NCBI GenBank assembly: GCA_002224055.1
Contig: AZLU01000114.1
Span: forward strand, 62,001-126,000
DNA length: 64,000 nt
Source of the DNA: Pezizomycotina sp. ARF18
Taxonomy: Eukaryota; Ascomycota
Direction: 5' to 3'
Part shown: one piece after another, positions 25,110-36,600 of the stretch
How positions within the stretch are numbered: position 1 is the stretch's first letter
How the letters are laid out: every line of letters begins with the position of its first letter
Notes under the pieces: generated by a model
The model's database searches: none
What the model saw: only the letters and a program-made list of their open reading frames with translations
What the model was told of the DNA's origin: nothing
Program-made: the position numbers and the translations under genes

Positions 25110-25579
25110 TTATTCACGCTTAACTTCCGCCCAAAACTGAAGCCAGTACTCCTCCATCGTGTGAATTGGCATGAAAAGGCTAGTGCCATATATGTGGACC
25201 ATGGCGAGCTTCCTATCTCTATCGATAGCGGGGGCTGTGTACGTATACAAAGCCGTTAGGGAACAATATTTTCCACTAAGTATTAGTTATATATGGATAT
25301 TTTACTTACCAATGACCTTAGGCTTGCCGAAGGATAGTTCGATGGGAATTTTGCGCGGCATGTAGTCATTTTCTCCGCCGCCGCCGTTCGCTTTTTCAGT
25401 TGCTTCGTCCTCTTTCCTGAAATTAATAAACGTTAGCATTCGGTATAGTTCTTGATCGCATAGGTTAATATTTCTTAGGATTCTTCTCACATCTTTTCTG
25501 CTTTGGCGTTTCCGTGCTTAGAATTGCCGGGCTTCCTTGAGCTTGCCACCATCTTGTTAAAATGCGAGTCCGTCGTCAT
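25110..25579 (-). CDS. small three-exon gene of unknown function, 106 aa, EEYWLQFW C-terminus
   Basis: A clean, fully open gene. Exon 1 is 25579-25491; intron 1 is 25490-25417 (GTGAGA donor, GCTAAC branch point, TTTCAG acceptor). Exon 2 is 25416-25310; intron 2 is 25309-25235 (GTAAGT donor, CTAAC branch point, ACACAG acceptor). Exon 3 is 25234-25110. The two junctions keep frame exactly, giving 106 residues. The N-terminal half is Lys/Ser/Gly-rich and looks disordered (MTTDSHFNKMVASS, EKANGGGGEND). The C-terminal half is conserved-looking: MPRKIPIELSFGKPKVIAPA, DRDRKLAMVHIYG, then HTMEEYWLQFWAEVKRE. No signal peptide or membrane segment is visible. I recognise no family. A related, damaged copy lies at 21891-22384 on the other strand, flanking the caspase-like gene. 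Confidence 0.72.
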
Positions 25580-26820
25580 GGCGAGAAGTTGGAACTATCC
25601 TAGTTAACAGTCAGTGATGAATGTGGTGAAGCTTCGATTTTGATCTGCCAGCGGAGGTAAACACTTACAACCGGAAGATGGGAAAAGCGGAGGAAGGGAA
25701 GATGACAAGGCACTGTGAATCTGGATCTATAGCGATTAAAATTCTTTCTCCTATGAGTTCCACGTTTAGTAATTCGAATTAGTCGGTATGGCTTCCTTGG
25801 GTAGAAAGACAAGCTAAGGATAGTATGGTGAAGTTTGAATAACAAAATTATGTCTGTAGATTCATCAAATGGATTCGAGTTTATTATCCGTTGATTGACC
25901 TTTTGAAGCACCGGCTTGCAAAAGTAGTGAAGAAACAGTGCTTTTCGGAAGTCTCTTGTAACTAGAACTATAATGAATAAGAAGACCGTTCATTACATAC
26001 CTTAAGTTTACTCTCTACTATTCGAAAGCAGGAAGTATGTTCATTATCGTTTACTCTGATGTTTTCTTTGATGGAAATAGGCCACTAAAAGTAGAAATTA
26101 AACAAGAAATTTTGCCATTATTTTCTTCTACGATTTTATTAATCTGCAACCAATATGCCTTCTGATCCAAACGTCTACAACTTATACAACGGGAAGTCTC
26201 TATCAGACTAGAGATTCAATCGTAGCCACCCAGGTTTCTAGCCACTTAATGAAGATAGGGATTACGCAGAGACGATCATTAATTTAATCTTCATGACGCT
26301 AAGGCGCTATCTTCTAGCTGTAATGATACGTAAACAATACAGTATAATACATCCTCAAGATGTTCAACCATCGTCATTCTCTTCAATCTTGTCTCGTATT
26401 ATAGAAATCTTTCAGCACGAACACCACGCAAATATAATCGAAACGGCATGCAACATCAACGACGATCGCACGTGCGTACCTATCCTAGCGTGAGCGCTTC
26501 GAGAATCGGGATGACTTGGAGAGACGGAGCATCATTCCTCACCGACATTGAACCCTATCCTCTTCTATACCATTGCTATCTATGTATCATTTTACTCTGC
26601 TAATGAAATACGCGATGTATGGTAGAAGGATAATTCCTCGCTAATATTGGCTTTAAATGCAGGTCGTGTAATTTTTCAACCGCGGTAAAACCGCCAGACG
26701 TCCCGCTTTAACCGAGCAGGCCAAATACAAGCTTCCTCATGAAGAGCTTTATCGCACGATGAACTATGTAATTCAATTTAAATCGATAAGCGTGGAAGAG
26801 TATCAAAATATATCGCAATA
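25580..26820. other. intergenic region with one exon-like segment near its right end
   Basis: Most of it holds nothing recognisable. At 26672-26821 (plus) a segment reads as coding: RPALTEQAKYKLPHEELY, then KSISVEEYQNISQ before a TAA that overlaps the ATG of the next gene (TAATG). The SVEEY word recalls the EEY motif of the small gene family, but the following residues differ. No complete gene model could be built around it. Confidence 0.35.
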
Positions 26821-28003
26821 ATGGTCTCCGCTCACGACGATACTGAGGATCTCACGTTCCCTAACCTACCTCCGTTCCCAGATACGTTCCGACAGTCCCG
26901 CTCCTCGCTTAAGCCTCCGCGATCTTCTTTCCAATTCTCCCACCGAAGAGGAAAAGCTCTGCGCGCCTGCTGCGGACCTTGGTTCTTCTACCTACCTCCG
27001 CTCTTCACCTCAAGGCACTTCTCTCCTCTCATCAGCAGAATCCCTCTCCAACTCGGCCAAGAAGTCTTCAACCTCTCCACATCCGAAAAAGCCAAATACG
27101 ACTTCGCTTCAAAAAAATTCCATACTTCGGCTATAAATCCCTCGGCGGCGGAATAATAGACAAAACGGAACACGAGATAAAAACGAATTCTGGAACGTTA
27201 GCAAAGACGATTTTTGAGTGAGACGCCGCAGTTGGATAATCCGGAGATTTGAGGATGAAGGAAATAGAAGGTTGATTCGGAGTTATGCTTATGAGCCATG
27301 GGTTGCGATGTTGGTGCTGAGAAGTTGAATGGAGGTTGGGATTACCGGAGGGGACGTTGAAGGGGTTACATAGGCTGGAGAAGGCTAGTGGAGATCAGAT
27401 GAGGTGGGTGAAGAGCCCGCCGCAGCCGGTGGATGAGAGGCAGGTTGCGTTGGGAAGCGCATACGGATTGGGAGCGTTGTACGTCCTTTCCTATCTCTCT
27501 TCGCGCAAATGGATTTTCAAGATGAGTACAAGTCTAATAAATCGGATATGAAAGGACTATTCTATTCAACCGCCTTGCGATTACAGGTCCTACCGCCGAA
27601 CAAGGATACATTGGGCTTACGTGAAACCCTTGGAACGTCATTGCGTAGTTAAACCTCGGGATGCCCTCGTGAAGTTTCACCGCGGGTCTATTACGTCAAA
27701 TGTATTCCCTCCTCTTTACCTTTCACAAAATGTCTTGAGCTAATAGCTTTCGTTATACAATACACCGTGTTGTAAACCCACCAGCGTGCAAGAGGACTCC
27801 ATGCGTTTAGTCTTGTTTACTTCAACAGACCGAAGACGATGTGATACTGAAGACACTGGAGGGAGTTCCTATGATCGACGAAGAAGCGTAAGGAGAGTAA
27901 TGATTGGGACGTGAGGAAGAATCCACTGCGAAGGATTGGATATCAGGCGTGCTTTGATGAGGAGGTAGGCGGAGATTACGATAAGGGCGCAGGACTGAGG
28001 TAA
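26821..28003 (+). pseudogene. 2-oxoglutarate/Fe(II) oxygenase (isopenicillin N synthase-like), eroded
   Basis: The order of blocks matches a full-length fungal 2OG-Fe(II) dioxygenase of the IPNS/DIOX_N type. The N-terminal region (26821-27160) has LSTSEKAKYDFASKKF and, in another frame, GYKSLGGGIIDKT, then NEFWNVSKDDF. The middle (27336-27480) has LPEGTLKGLHRLEKASGDQM. The catalytic half (27560-27700) is recognisable as a TILFNRLA-type segment, then GLQVLPPNKDT and LGDALVKFTAG-like remnants. The tail has EDDVILKTLEGVPMID, then DWDVRKNPLRRIGYQ, ending at 28003. Nearly every block is in a different frame and the region that should hold the iron-binding HxD is not cleanly readable. This is either a decaying gene or a very error-rich consensus. 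The substrate is unknown; many relatives act in secondary metabolism. Confidence 0.6.
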
Positions 28004-28507
28004 GAGGGTAAGAGACGGGTTATTATTTGGATGAATTTATACCAAGCAGGTGATAAGTCTAAGAGAAGTGTTTGGAATCGAATTCGCAGAAACCGGCTGG
28101 TTAATGGGGAAATTAAATGCTTCCGAGAGCACAGTATACTCTCTTTCCTTTCATTCGGAAAAGAACTTTATTGTAACGGTAGATTGCGTAACTTAGCGTC
28201 ACAGCATTTCGTGTTTCTTTCTATTTCTGTTGACGCAACAACAAGGGTGAACGTGAATTCACGAAGTACCTAAAGCACAATTGTATAGACGCTAATCTGA
28301 GGTTTCGTCGCTCTTGTTACCCCGGATCTTACCCCGGATTTCGGCTCGGAGGTTTCCGCTATCCCCGCCACCACGATGTTTGCTTAGACACGCTATACCC
28401 ACGACATCAGCAGGGCATCTTTTTTTTTGTGACGATGAATCGCCGCGTTGAACCGCCGAATTTGCTGTGAATGTGAAGGTGTAAGGCACGAAGCTAGAGG
28501 CGTAAAG

Positions 28508-28589
28508 CCCCAGGCTTGGTGACAAGGCTGGGGGTTCTAAGGGGGGTTTACCCCCTTAGCGAGTGCATGGCCCGGGCGGCCATCACTCG
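28508..28589. other. three consecutive GC-rich hairpins
   Basis: Three inverted repeats follow one another. The first is 28508-28533, with arms CCCCAGGCTTG and CAAGGCTGGGG around a 4-base loop and one mismatch. The second is 28537-28559, with arms CTAAGGGGG and CCCCCTTAG. The third is 28560-28589, with arms CGAGTG-ATGGCC and GGCCAT-CACTCG and one bulged C. A TATATATAAG sequence follows directly. The density of pairing is far above the surroundings. It could be the end of a mobile element, a structured RNA, or a transcription-related element; nothing in the sequence decides between these. Confidence 0.7.
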
Positions 28590-29171
28590 TATATATAAGG
28601 ATGATGACGTTTGGGAAATTTTGGAAATTTCTAGCGATGATCGTGTATTATGTATTATGCTGGAGCAGTCAAGTTTAGTACAAAAGGAAGAGAGAAAATG
28701 TTGAGTTGTACATAATAAGTGAAAAGGAAAAAAAAAGGGCATTTTCGACGAGATTCAGGGCTGGAGATGAAGAGGATGAAACTTGTCCGAAATAGAAACC
28801 GTAAAGTATCGATGGATTGATGCCAGTTATATTGCTGAGAAGAAAGAAAGGGACAGAACAAAGATAAAATATCATGATGATCGTATAACCTATATTTTTT
28901 AATCATAGCAAGTGTCAGTAACGCCCCCAGGCGTGGATATCTAAAAAATTGCAAATCATAATGATGACATTGATCTCGAATATGGCCATGGCGTTTTGTG
29001 GGCAAGATTTTTATCTTACCATCTCAGCCATTTCGCTTGAGCTTTCTCAGCTCCATCTTTAACTGACATTCCGACGGTAGTTCTGCTTCTCCCCTAAGAA
29101 CGCCGAGTCTCCGCTATTGTCCGACGTCACTATCTCAACTTCTTCGAAACCGCCGCCAATCGATCGAATAA

Positions 29172-29327
29172 AAGCGCAAGAACCGCAGAAGGAAAAGCTT
29201 AAAGTGCCCTCACTGCGGTCATCAAGTCAATGACGAAGATATCGAAAAGGTATAGGAAGCTCAAGAGTGTGACCATAAGAAGAAAAAGGAGCGCGAGAAG
29301 GCGCTGAAGAGAGAATGGCAGAGATGA
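29172..29327 (+). CDS. zinc-finger-like fragment (CPHCGH), probably part of an unmodelled gene
   Basis: The frame reads RRRKSLKCPHCGHQVNDEDI, a single CxxC-type zinc-binding half, followed by a GTATAG that could be a splice donor (or an in-frame TAG). It then continues ECDHKKKKEREKALKREWQR before a stop at 29327. The Lys/Glu-rich helical tail resembles that of the next gene. No start or upstream exon was identified. Confidence 0.3.
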
Positions 29328-30147
29328 TGACGGGCGTTGGAACTTTACCGATCTTCGTAAGGGCGGATGCCTCGGAGGGCGAGGAAAAAGATTCTAAAAA
29401 ACATTATTACTCGTAGATTTCACTGCCACAGTTTTACTTTGAATTCTTGTTTCTTGCACAACTTTATCATTCGTATTAAATGGTTTATCTCTGGCAGAAG
29501 AATTATAGATCTATTTATTTCCCTTCTTCCATTAAAGTACCTGGAGAGGTAGCTATAGATTGGAGAAGTCAAAGAGGGACTAGACATAACCACAAGAACG
29601 AAGGCCGGAAATTTATTTGCCCTGAGGCTTCTGCTCGTCCTGGCGACGATGTGAACCGAGTGAGAAGCATTCATGGTGTTGACATTTAATTGTCCCTCTT
29701 AGCTTCTCCTTCAAATGTTCCACGGCTTCCTTCTCGTTAGGCGCCTCATTCCGCAATAATCACCGTCGTCGTCGCTACTATAATTTTCCTCTCGGGCTTT
29801 GTCTTTCTCCTCCGCTTCGGCTGTTGCCTTTAGTTTATTAATTCAATAATTAATTTATTTTTCTAATTAAAGGCAATTTTTTATGATGTAGGGAAGAAGG
29901 AAAATTGCTGCTTGTTTTATTTCTCTTACAATGAATAACCCAAAGCATCACAACCAACAAACATCTTCTACCGGGTTTGCGTTTTCTTGCTGCTAACCTA
30001 TCTACCTCTACATTCTTTATTACATGAATATCACATTCACTATCCGGTCTAAGCATAGTTGACAAGCAAATTTATGACGTCGAGAGAAACTTGAGGTGCG
30101 CTGTGAATGTCTAAAGAGGACAATTGATCGTTTTAGAGGTATTGACG

Positions 30148-30170
30148 TTTTTTTTTTTTTTTTTTTTTTT
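30148..30170. repeat. T23 tract
   Basis: Uninterrupted run of 23 T upstream of the hypothetical gene at 30217. Confidence 0.9.
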
Positions 30171-30216
30171 GGCGCAATAATCTTTATGCAAAAAGCTGAC
30201 TAGATTATCTAGGGAT

Positions 30217-31028
30217 ATGGATATCGATATGAATCCAGAGGAAGGGGTGGCTATGGCTATTGACAGCTCTGAAGCGCTTTGTAAGATTTCCTCGGTTTTG
30301 CTTCACTATATTCGCATTACGCCGCTTTTAGTCGCAAAGGGTTTCTTCTAAATGCTGGACTGACGTTCTGACTTGAAACCTTCCTGTTCTGAAAACGTAT
30401 CCAGAGAAAAACGCTTCTGCGCCGTCTTCCGGTTCCGACAAACCCTACTGCTTCCTTTATGGTAACTGAACTCCCTGTCTCCTCTTACATATTGCCGCAT
30501 ATACGCTGGTTTGTTTAACTCCAACGAGAATATAATGATGACTTGAAAAACTGACCTCCTTTGGTTACTTTTGCAAGGCGTCCAGGGTCACCACCCTGCC
30601 GGCTGTAAATATGCGGAGTGGAAAGCAGCGCGGGTCGCTGCACTCCCCAAACCGCTGCCTCCCCCAAACCCGAGGTGCTCCCCAAACCCGCTCCGGTCCC
30701 GAACCCGCCGCTCCTCCTACTCCTACTCCCCCTCCTACAACTACTCCCTCTCCTACGACTACTCCGACCCAGCCTGCCACGGTGTGGAGAAGAGCCGATC
30801 CAGCAAGAATTGATCTAGGAGAGTTCGAAGAAGGAACCAGCGGCTTAAGGGCGACGTCGACGGGTTGACCAGATCAATCACGAGGATAAAGATCAGCGGT
30901 GCTTCAACGAAGTCAACGGGACAGACAAACCTATGAACGCTAAACAACGCTGCGGGAAGAGGAAACAGGAGCAGAGGAAGCAGGCGAAGGCTGCAGAGAT
31001 AGCGGCGAAAATTGGCATGGGGAGATGA
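30217..31028 (+). CDS. hypothetical protein with Cys/His zinc-knuckle-like motif
   Basis: Exon 1 (30217-30280) encodes MDIDMNPEEGVAMAIDSSEA and ends at a GTAAGA donor. A later exon ends YCFLYG at a GTAACT donor. The next begins after TTTTGCAAG (about 30577), giving across the junction YCFLYGVQGHHPAGCKYAEW, a C-x8-HH-x3-C arrangement that could bind a metal. A Pro/Thr-rich linker follows (30660-30780). The C-terminal part reads DQRCFNEVNGTDKPMNAKQR, then CGKRKQEQRKQAKAAEIAAK, ending at 31028. The splice phase into the second exon is not clean, and the linker changes frame, so one or two indels are likely. I do not recognise the family. Confidence 0.45.
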
Positions 31029-31380
31029 CGTTGGGCATCGGGTCGTTGTCGATCTTGTAGCTGCCGAAGGACCAAAGATATCAATATTAGAGGAAACTTT
31101 TACTCGAACAACCGCGCGAAAAGGTGGCCAAGTGCGTCCACTGCATTTCCAAATTCTTCATTGTAACTTCTAATGATATCAAAGGATAGCTTAGAAGGTT
31201 TAGAATTTTAATAGGCCTATATCCACCTAACGATGTTACCATTGTCTGAAAAAACGCCAAAGAAGACGCGAGAAAGAGAAACCGAAGAGAGGACAAGATA
31301 TTCAATAAATGGGGAGATTGTAAGATACAAGACGGAGCTCTTCATAATATAATCATATAATTCCCAATTCTTTGAAAGCA
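31029..31380. other. short intergenic region between convergent genes
   Basis: No recognisable feature beyond short open frames. Confidence 0.4.
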
Positions 31381-33745
31381 TTAATAAAGTACATGAAGTA
31401 GTAAAGAACATTTTACTTCACTTTCTTCCGTATTTCTTTTCATGTCCTCGACTCTATGGGCCCAGTAGGAGCGCCGCGTGGTATTCACCTGCATCTGGTC
31501 GTTCAACTGATTCGTAAGCTCCCCGACGGCTTCGTCTTCCGCAACCGGCGTGCTTCCAGGTTGATCGTCGTCGCTGTCGTCCCCATCGCTCTTGGAACCG
31601 CCGTTTCCATGCTCATCTTCCTCGCTATGGCTGTCGCTATTATTATCATCGGCTTCGTTACCAAAGGAGACTTCCTCCCCCTCCTCATCTTTTCTTCCTC
31701 CTCCTCCCCATATGCATCTTCTTCCCAGTTGCCATCGTCTACGTCATGTTCTTCTCCAGGAATCCTTGCGCCATCTTGACCTTTCCAATTCCCCTCAGAA
31801 TATCGCTGAAGCCTGCGGGGTGAGTGTTGAAGAAGTTGCGTTCAAGTTCGGTATCAATGTCGACGTCATCGTCGTCGTAATCGGCTTCGGTCTCCATGTC
31901 CCTGTCGCTGTCCATTTCGTCGTAGTCCTGCGGAGGCTCAGCTCTGTAGCTTCCCATCTCACGCCAATCCAGACGCCCCGCATCACCATACATACTCCCC
32001 TCTACAACCCCTTCCTATCTACCTCTACATCTCCCATCATATCTCCCTCCAAATCATCTTCAACATCGTCATCCGTGTCATCCTCAATACCATCCTTCGG
32101 GTCATCCTTCATGAGATTCTTCACGTAGTCTTCCATGTCAATCTCGACCTCGAGATCCTCGTAATCACCAGAGTTTCCCATCTCGGACATGTAACTATCG
32201 CTAATGGTCCTGCTAGTTCCCATTGCTGAAAGCGAAGGAGTGTCGCGCATGTTGTTATCGGTGGAGCTGAAAGAGTTGAAGTTGAGGTATACGTCGGCTT
32301 CGTCACTGACGTCCATCCGTTACTCCACCGGATCGCTTGGCGGCTGCTGGTGTGTATTGGTGATTTTTTGTGAAGTGACGCTAGATTGCGTCGGCTCGAC
32401 GTGCTCATTCCTCTCAACGGCCACCGGTCTAGCGTCGCCAGCTCAGGGACTATATTCGGCGGGCTAGAGCTGTTGAAAGAAGAGCTTGGGGTATTGAGCG
32501 AAGACCTACGATTTTCGAAGAAGTTACTCGGAGAAGGATCTTTGATCTTAAACGTATCGATGACCCTTGGAGGATTATTTAAGGGCCTTGCGCTATCAGG
32601 CGGAGGTGCGCTATTTTCATCAGCCAGAAATGAGTTCCAACCAGAACCTCCATCTCCGTAGCGAGGCGGCACCTGCGAGTAATCGGCCGCGGTGGGATTT
32701 CCTGCAGAACGGAACGCGGACCCATAAGCAACCTTAGGCACCGCTCTTAGTCGAGGGCTTTCCGTCGCAAAGTCGACTGCTCGGCGCCGTCTGTTTTGAC
32801 GTCAGCTGTAAGAAGCAATCCTGCCGCCGGATGTGGTGGAGACGATGACAGCGATGGTGAACGAAGTGGACTTGAAGATGCAGGGGGAAGAAGATTCGAG
32901 GAATAAGATGGGGACACGGGAAGCGATGGAGATGCGCTGCGGGGAGTCGTCGCCGGGTTGGCGCTGATATTCATGGCTTCGTTGCTATTTTTACCGCTAA
33001 TTACCCCGAGGAATTCTGCTCGCATTGCGTATTTTTCCTTTTCTTCAGGACTTTCCTTGCATGGTCCTTGGCTTTTTTCTTTTCATGTCTTATCCCGCGC
33101 GGCTTCGGCTCTTTTGAGTAGCTTGCTAAGCTTCTTCAACCGCTTCCACGACAGCAGCAGCCTCGGTTGCTGCTAGATATCTCCGATTAACGTAGCGTTT
33201 CCGTCGGTTTTTCTTGACCTTCATCCTCATGTCGAGCGAGTCCTACTGGGCGCATCTGCAGAGAGTGCAATTGAGTTAGCGCCGGAGCTATTCTAAAAGA
33301 AATTACATCGTGCGGCAGAAGCATTGTCATTTTAATTGAACTCCTGTGATGGAACTAGACCGGTTTGAAGCAGGAACTAGCTGTAACTTACAAGCTGCAG
33401 TACCCTCTCGTCCGTCTCGCTCCTCGACCGCTTGGAGGTTGGCGACCGTTCGAAGAAACGTTGGAAATCCGAGTTTCGTAGTGCTTGATAGAAAGTGTTT
33501 GATGGGTTAATGAGGTAATCAACCTGCTATCAGTAAACCCCGCTTCTTGGGACCGTTCGGCGCAGTGTTATCGGGCTCGGACTGTGCACCTTGAGGACTT
33601 GGGCTGGCGTAAAGGGTAGATTAGCAGCTAGATCAGACTGGGGATTAAAGTAATAGCAATAATCCTTCACAAGTGATTTATTGTATTCATGTCTATAATG
33701 CTCCCGTAGGTGATGCCCCTGAGCGCAAAGAGCAAAATTGGGCAA
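31381..33745 (-). CDS. hypothetical Ser/Pro-rich then Asp/Glu-rich nuclear-looking protein
   Basis: Coding-like segments follow one another on the minus strand. The first is GHHLREHYRHEYNKSLVKDY with DLAANLPFTPAQVLKVHSP (33530-33745). Next comes VDYLINPSNTFYQALRNSDF with KRSRSETDERVLQL ending at a GTAAGT donor (about 33395-33525). A Lys-rich part then leads to MRAEFLGVISGKNSNEAM (33025) and a Ser/Pro-rich region. After this come DYSQVPPRYGDGGSGWNSFL (about 32660) and very acidic segments such as DIDMEDYVKNLMKDDPKDGI-like runs (32002-32316) and GNEADDNNSDSHSEED (about 31640). The end contains RRSYWAHRVEDMKRNTEE. Frame changes separate several blocks, without convincing introns at each. The acidic C-terminus suggests a nuclear or chromatin role; this is only compositional. 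Start and end are approximate. Confidence 0.5.
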
Positions 33746-34996
33746 CCTCGCAATACACCGATGATACTACTCGTGCTTGAAAACGCTTAATAAAAATTTT
33801 TAATTTAAAAAAAAATAAAATAAAATAAAATAAAAAATAAAAAAAAATATGGTTAAATATTCAAGTTTCCACTAATTTCGTAACCTATTACCGAATGCTT
33901 CACCTGTAATTTTTGTCCTTTGTATTTTTTTTTTTTTTTTTTTTTGGCTCAGAGCTCTTTATATAGTAAATTTCTCGGGTACGCTTAGTCTAGTTGCCTC
34001 CTCCTTAGGAGCTTTTCCCTCTTTCGGGTTCTTTTCACCATCCTGCATACTGCGTAAAGGAGCACCAGTGGACAGTTTCACAGATTCGAACTACAGGTGT
34101 GTCTCGGTAAAGTATACAGGACTAGGGTGTCTTCAATCCTAGACTACGGCAGCGTACCCATTGAGTTCTTTCTTTTTTGATTTTTTGATTTTAATTTTAA
34201 ATTTTTTTTTTTTTTATAATGTTCACGGATTCACTCGGTCTGATGTCTATTGTGTCTGAGTACATATATGAAATATTTTTTTTCCCTCTCTTTGTGTGAT
34301 GTTGGCGTGATATCACTCACGGAAGTGTTTACCTAAGTATATAGACTCGCTGTGCCTTAAGGCTTAGCTTTCGTAACGAGGTGATATAAACGTGCAGTGA
34401 TACACATCGTAAGTACACAGAACAACCAATCCTTCGGTTCTTACGTGATTGTGGAGTTTGAAATGTATGCAGTGGGTGCAAAGCCATCTTGATAATTGAC
34501 AAAGTCACTATAAGGTACTGATGTCGAATCGATGAAGTGGAGAACTTGAACCGTGTTAGAGAGAGAGCTTGTAATCCTGCGTATTATACTTGCTAATGTA
34601 TAGAGATGTCGAGCCACGGCAATCGGTCCGATATCAAGACTACCTGAACTCGCAAGTGGCATGTTCCACTGAAAATATGTTAGATTGAATGCAAACTTGG
34701 ACTCTCTGAGTTTTCTCCACGAAGTAACCGTTCACTCACGCAATACCGAAACTACAAAGTTCAAGCAACAGATTAAAGATAAACAATAAAGAAAGAAATC
34801 CTGAATAAAGCTAAGGATACTAATATTGTTTCCTCTCAACGAGGCTATCTTTACCTGAATGCAATGCGAAAGGAAGATTTGGACGTCAGAAAATGAAGAG
34901 AGATAGGATACCAAATAACGCGAGAGCAAGAAGTGGCTTTGTTTATATTAATCCTTGATGCGTGAACATTTTTCCCCCGATAGTATTGACAGACAT
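33746..34996. other. intergenic region, AT-rich
   Basis: It contains an AAAAT-type simple repeat (about 33797-33848) and a T21 run (33925-33945). The open frames are short and lack motifs. Confidence 0.5.
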
Positions 34997-36600
34997 TTAT
35001 TCTACAGGAGAGACAGCTTTATTTCCTTGATGCTTGCGTCTCAATCCGGCCACGAGCCTATTGGGAAGCGCGGGCGGACTTGATATGCATCTGGCCTTCC
35101 ATGTTCTCCGTGCGCTTATTACCTCATCGTCATCCTTGAGCAGCCCACTGCCAGGTGCATCGTAGTCGTCCTCGCTTTTACTAGCTTCTTCATCTTCATC
35201 ATCCTCGCTCTGGCTGTCGACATCTTCGACGGCATTATTTTCCTCTTGCTTCTGCACCGCCGAAGTTCGACCTGCGGAGGATCATTTGACGTGGAAGTAT
35301 ACGGTCCTGCGGTAACCGGCTTGGAAAAGTCCCAATTTTCCGGATTTTCATCGTCATCGAAATCCGTCTCAGTATCTTGTTGGTTTTGCTTTCCGATTGT
35401 TGCATATCTTACATGACAAGTTCTTGTGTTTCAACTCGGCCAAGCAAGGGAAATGGATTAATAGGGGGAGGGGGTATTTATATATGAACTAAAAAGGATG
35501 AAGACAGTAAAAATCATTTCCACTGGGATATTTTTCCCCTGGAATTGCCGATAAACTGCGCGGACTACGTAGAGTTCGTCGTTTTGACATGGCACTGCCC
35601 CTGCATCTTCTTGGTCAGTTGCTCCATGACATCGTCCTCCTTCGGCGCTTTCTTCTCGTAATCGTCGCCGCCGCCTCATTCTTACCTCGTTTATCTCCAT
35701 TTCCGTCGTTGCCGTCGTCTCCATCGCTATCTTTACCGCTGACAGCGGCTTTTCCCGCTTTTTTTTGGGGTGATGGTATTTACTCCTTCCACGATGCCTT
35801 CCTTGGCTGTGATTTGTCCGATATTTTCCTTTCCCCGGTAGCGCTTTTCCCGATACTCCCTCCCTTCAGGTTGGCGTCTTCGTTCCTACTAAGTTGATCA
35901 ACGAGGCCTGGGATTTTATTGTATACCCCATTGAACAAATCATTCGTATTTTCTGAATCGATTTCGTTATATTTAGCTCCGTCTGGTGCGCCTTCCATCT
36001 CGCTATCCTTATAACCTTCACTGTCATCCTCCAACATCCCGTTCCTGTAATCATCTATTTTAGCGCGGCGGATGGCGGAGTCGCCAACGCTTTTATCCAC
36101 AGTTTGCTCGGAAGCAAATGGTTGAGATAGCTAAACGTCTTTGGTAGGGATTGCGTCCGGGTGGTAGCTACCGTCGTTTTATTGCCCATGCTCCTTTGAA
36201 ACACCGATTTCCGACGCAGAATTGGTCCCAGTCAACTCTCCGGGTCATCTTGCCTAACATCATCGGGCGCTTATTCCATCATCCTGGCCGCGTCCCTGTT
36301 GGGTCCTCATTGGAGCTGGCGGCGGTGTTACTTGTCGATGAGATATATTTTCACACGACCTTTCAAGCTGAAAGGCCTGTTTCCTTAGCTTCCTAGAGAC
36401 TTTACAGTTCTCATGCTTCCTCTTTTGCGTTTTTTGCCTCCTCACGCTGAGGGCTTCTCTTCCGGCGGCTCTTCCTGGTGGCCTGCAGACTTTGTGCGAG
36501 GCGTTTATTTCGCCTCCGAACGGTTTGCGATCAGTTCTTGGTGCTTCGCTTTTGAGTTTCCCAGCCCGTTGCGGTAACTTCATCCGGATGCAAGCAGAAG
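34997..36600 (-). CDS. second acidic low-complexity hypothetical protein
   Basis: This has the same strand and the same general composition as the gene at 31381-33745. A basic N-terminal part (36260-36583: RRQKTQKRKHENCKVSRKLR) is followed by a segment with YNKIPGLVDQLSRNEDANLK (about 35900). Then come an Asp/Gly/Asn-rich stretch, EQLTKKMQ (about 35620) and a final acidic/basic part with SEDDEDEEASKSEDDYDAPG (about 35180) ending near 34997. EQLTKKMQ parallels ELTNQLNDQMQ in the neighbouring gene, which hints at, but does not prove, a shared origin. Frame changes occur between blocks. Function unknown. Confidence 0.4.

Larger units (their letters stand above)
28004..30216. other. 2.2-kb region with hairpin block and a zinc-finger-like fragment
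   Basis: Apart from the hairpin block (28508-28589), the zinc-finger-like fragment (29172-29327) and a T23 run (30148-30170), nothing could be identified on either strand. Confidence 0.45.
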
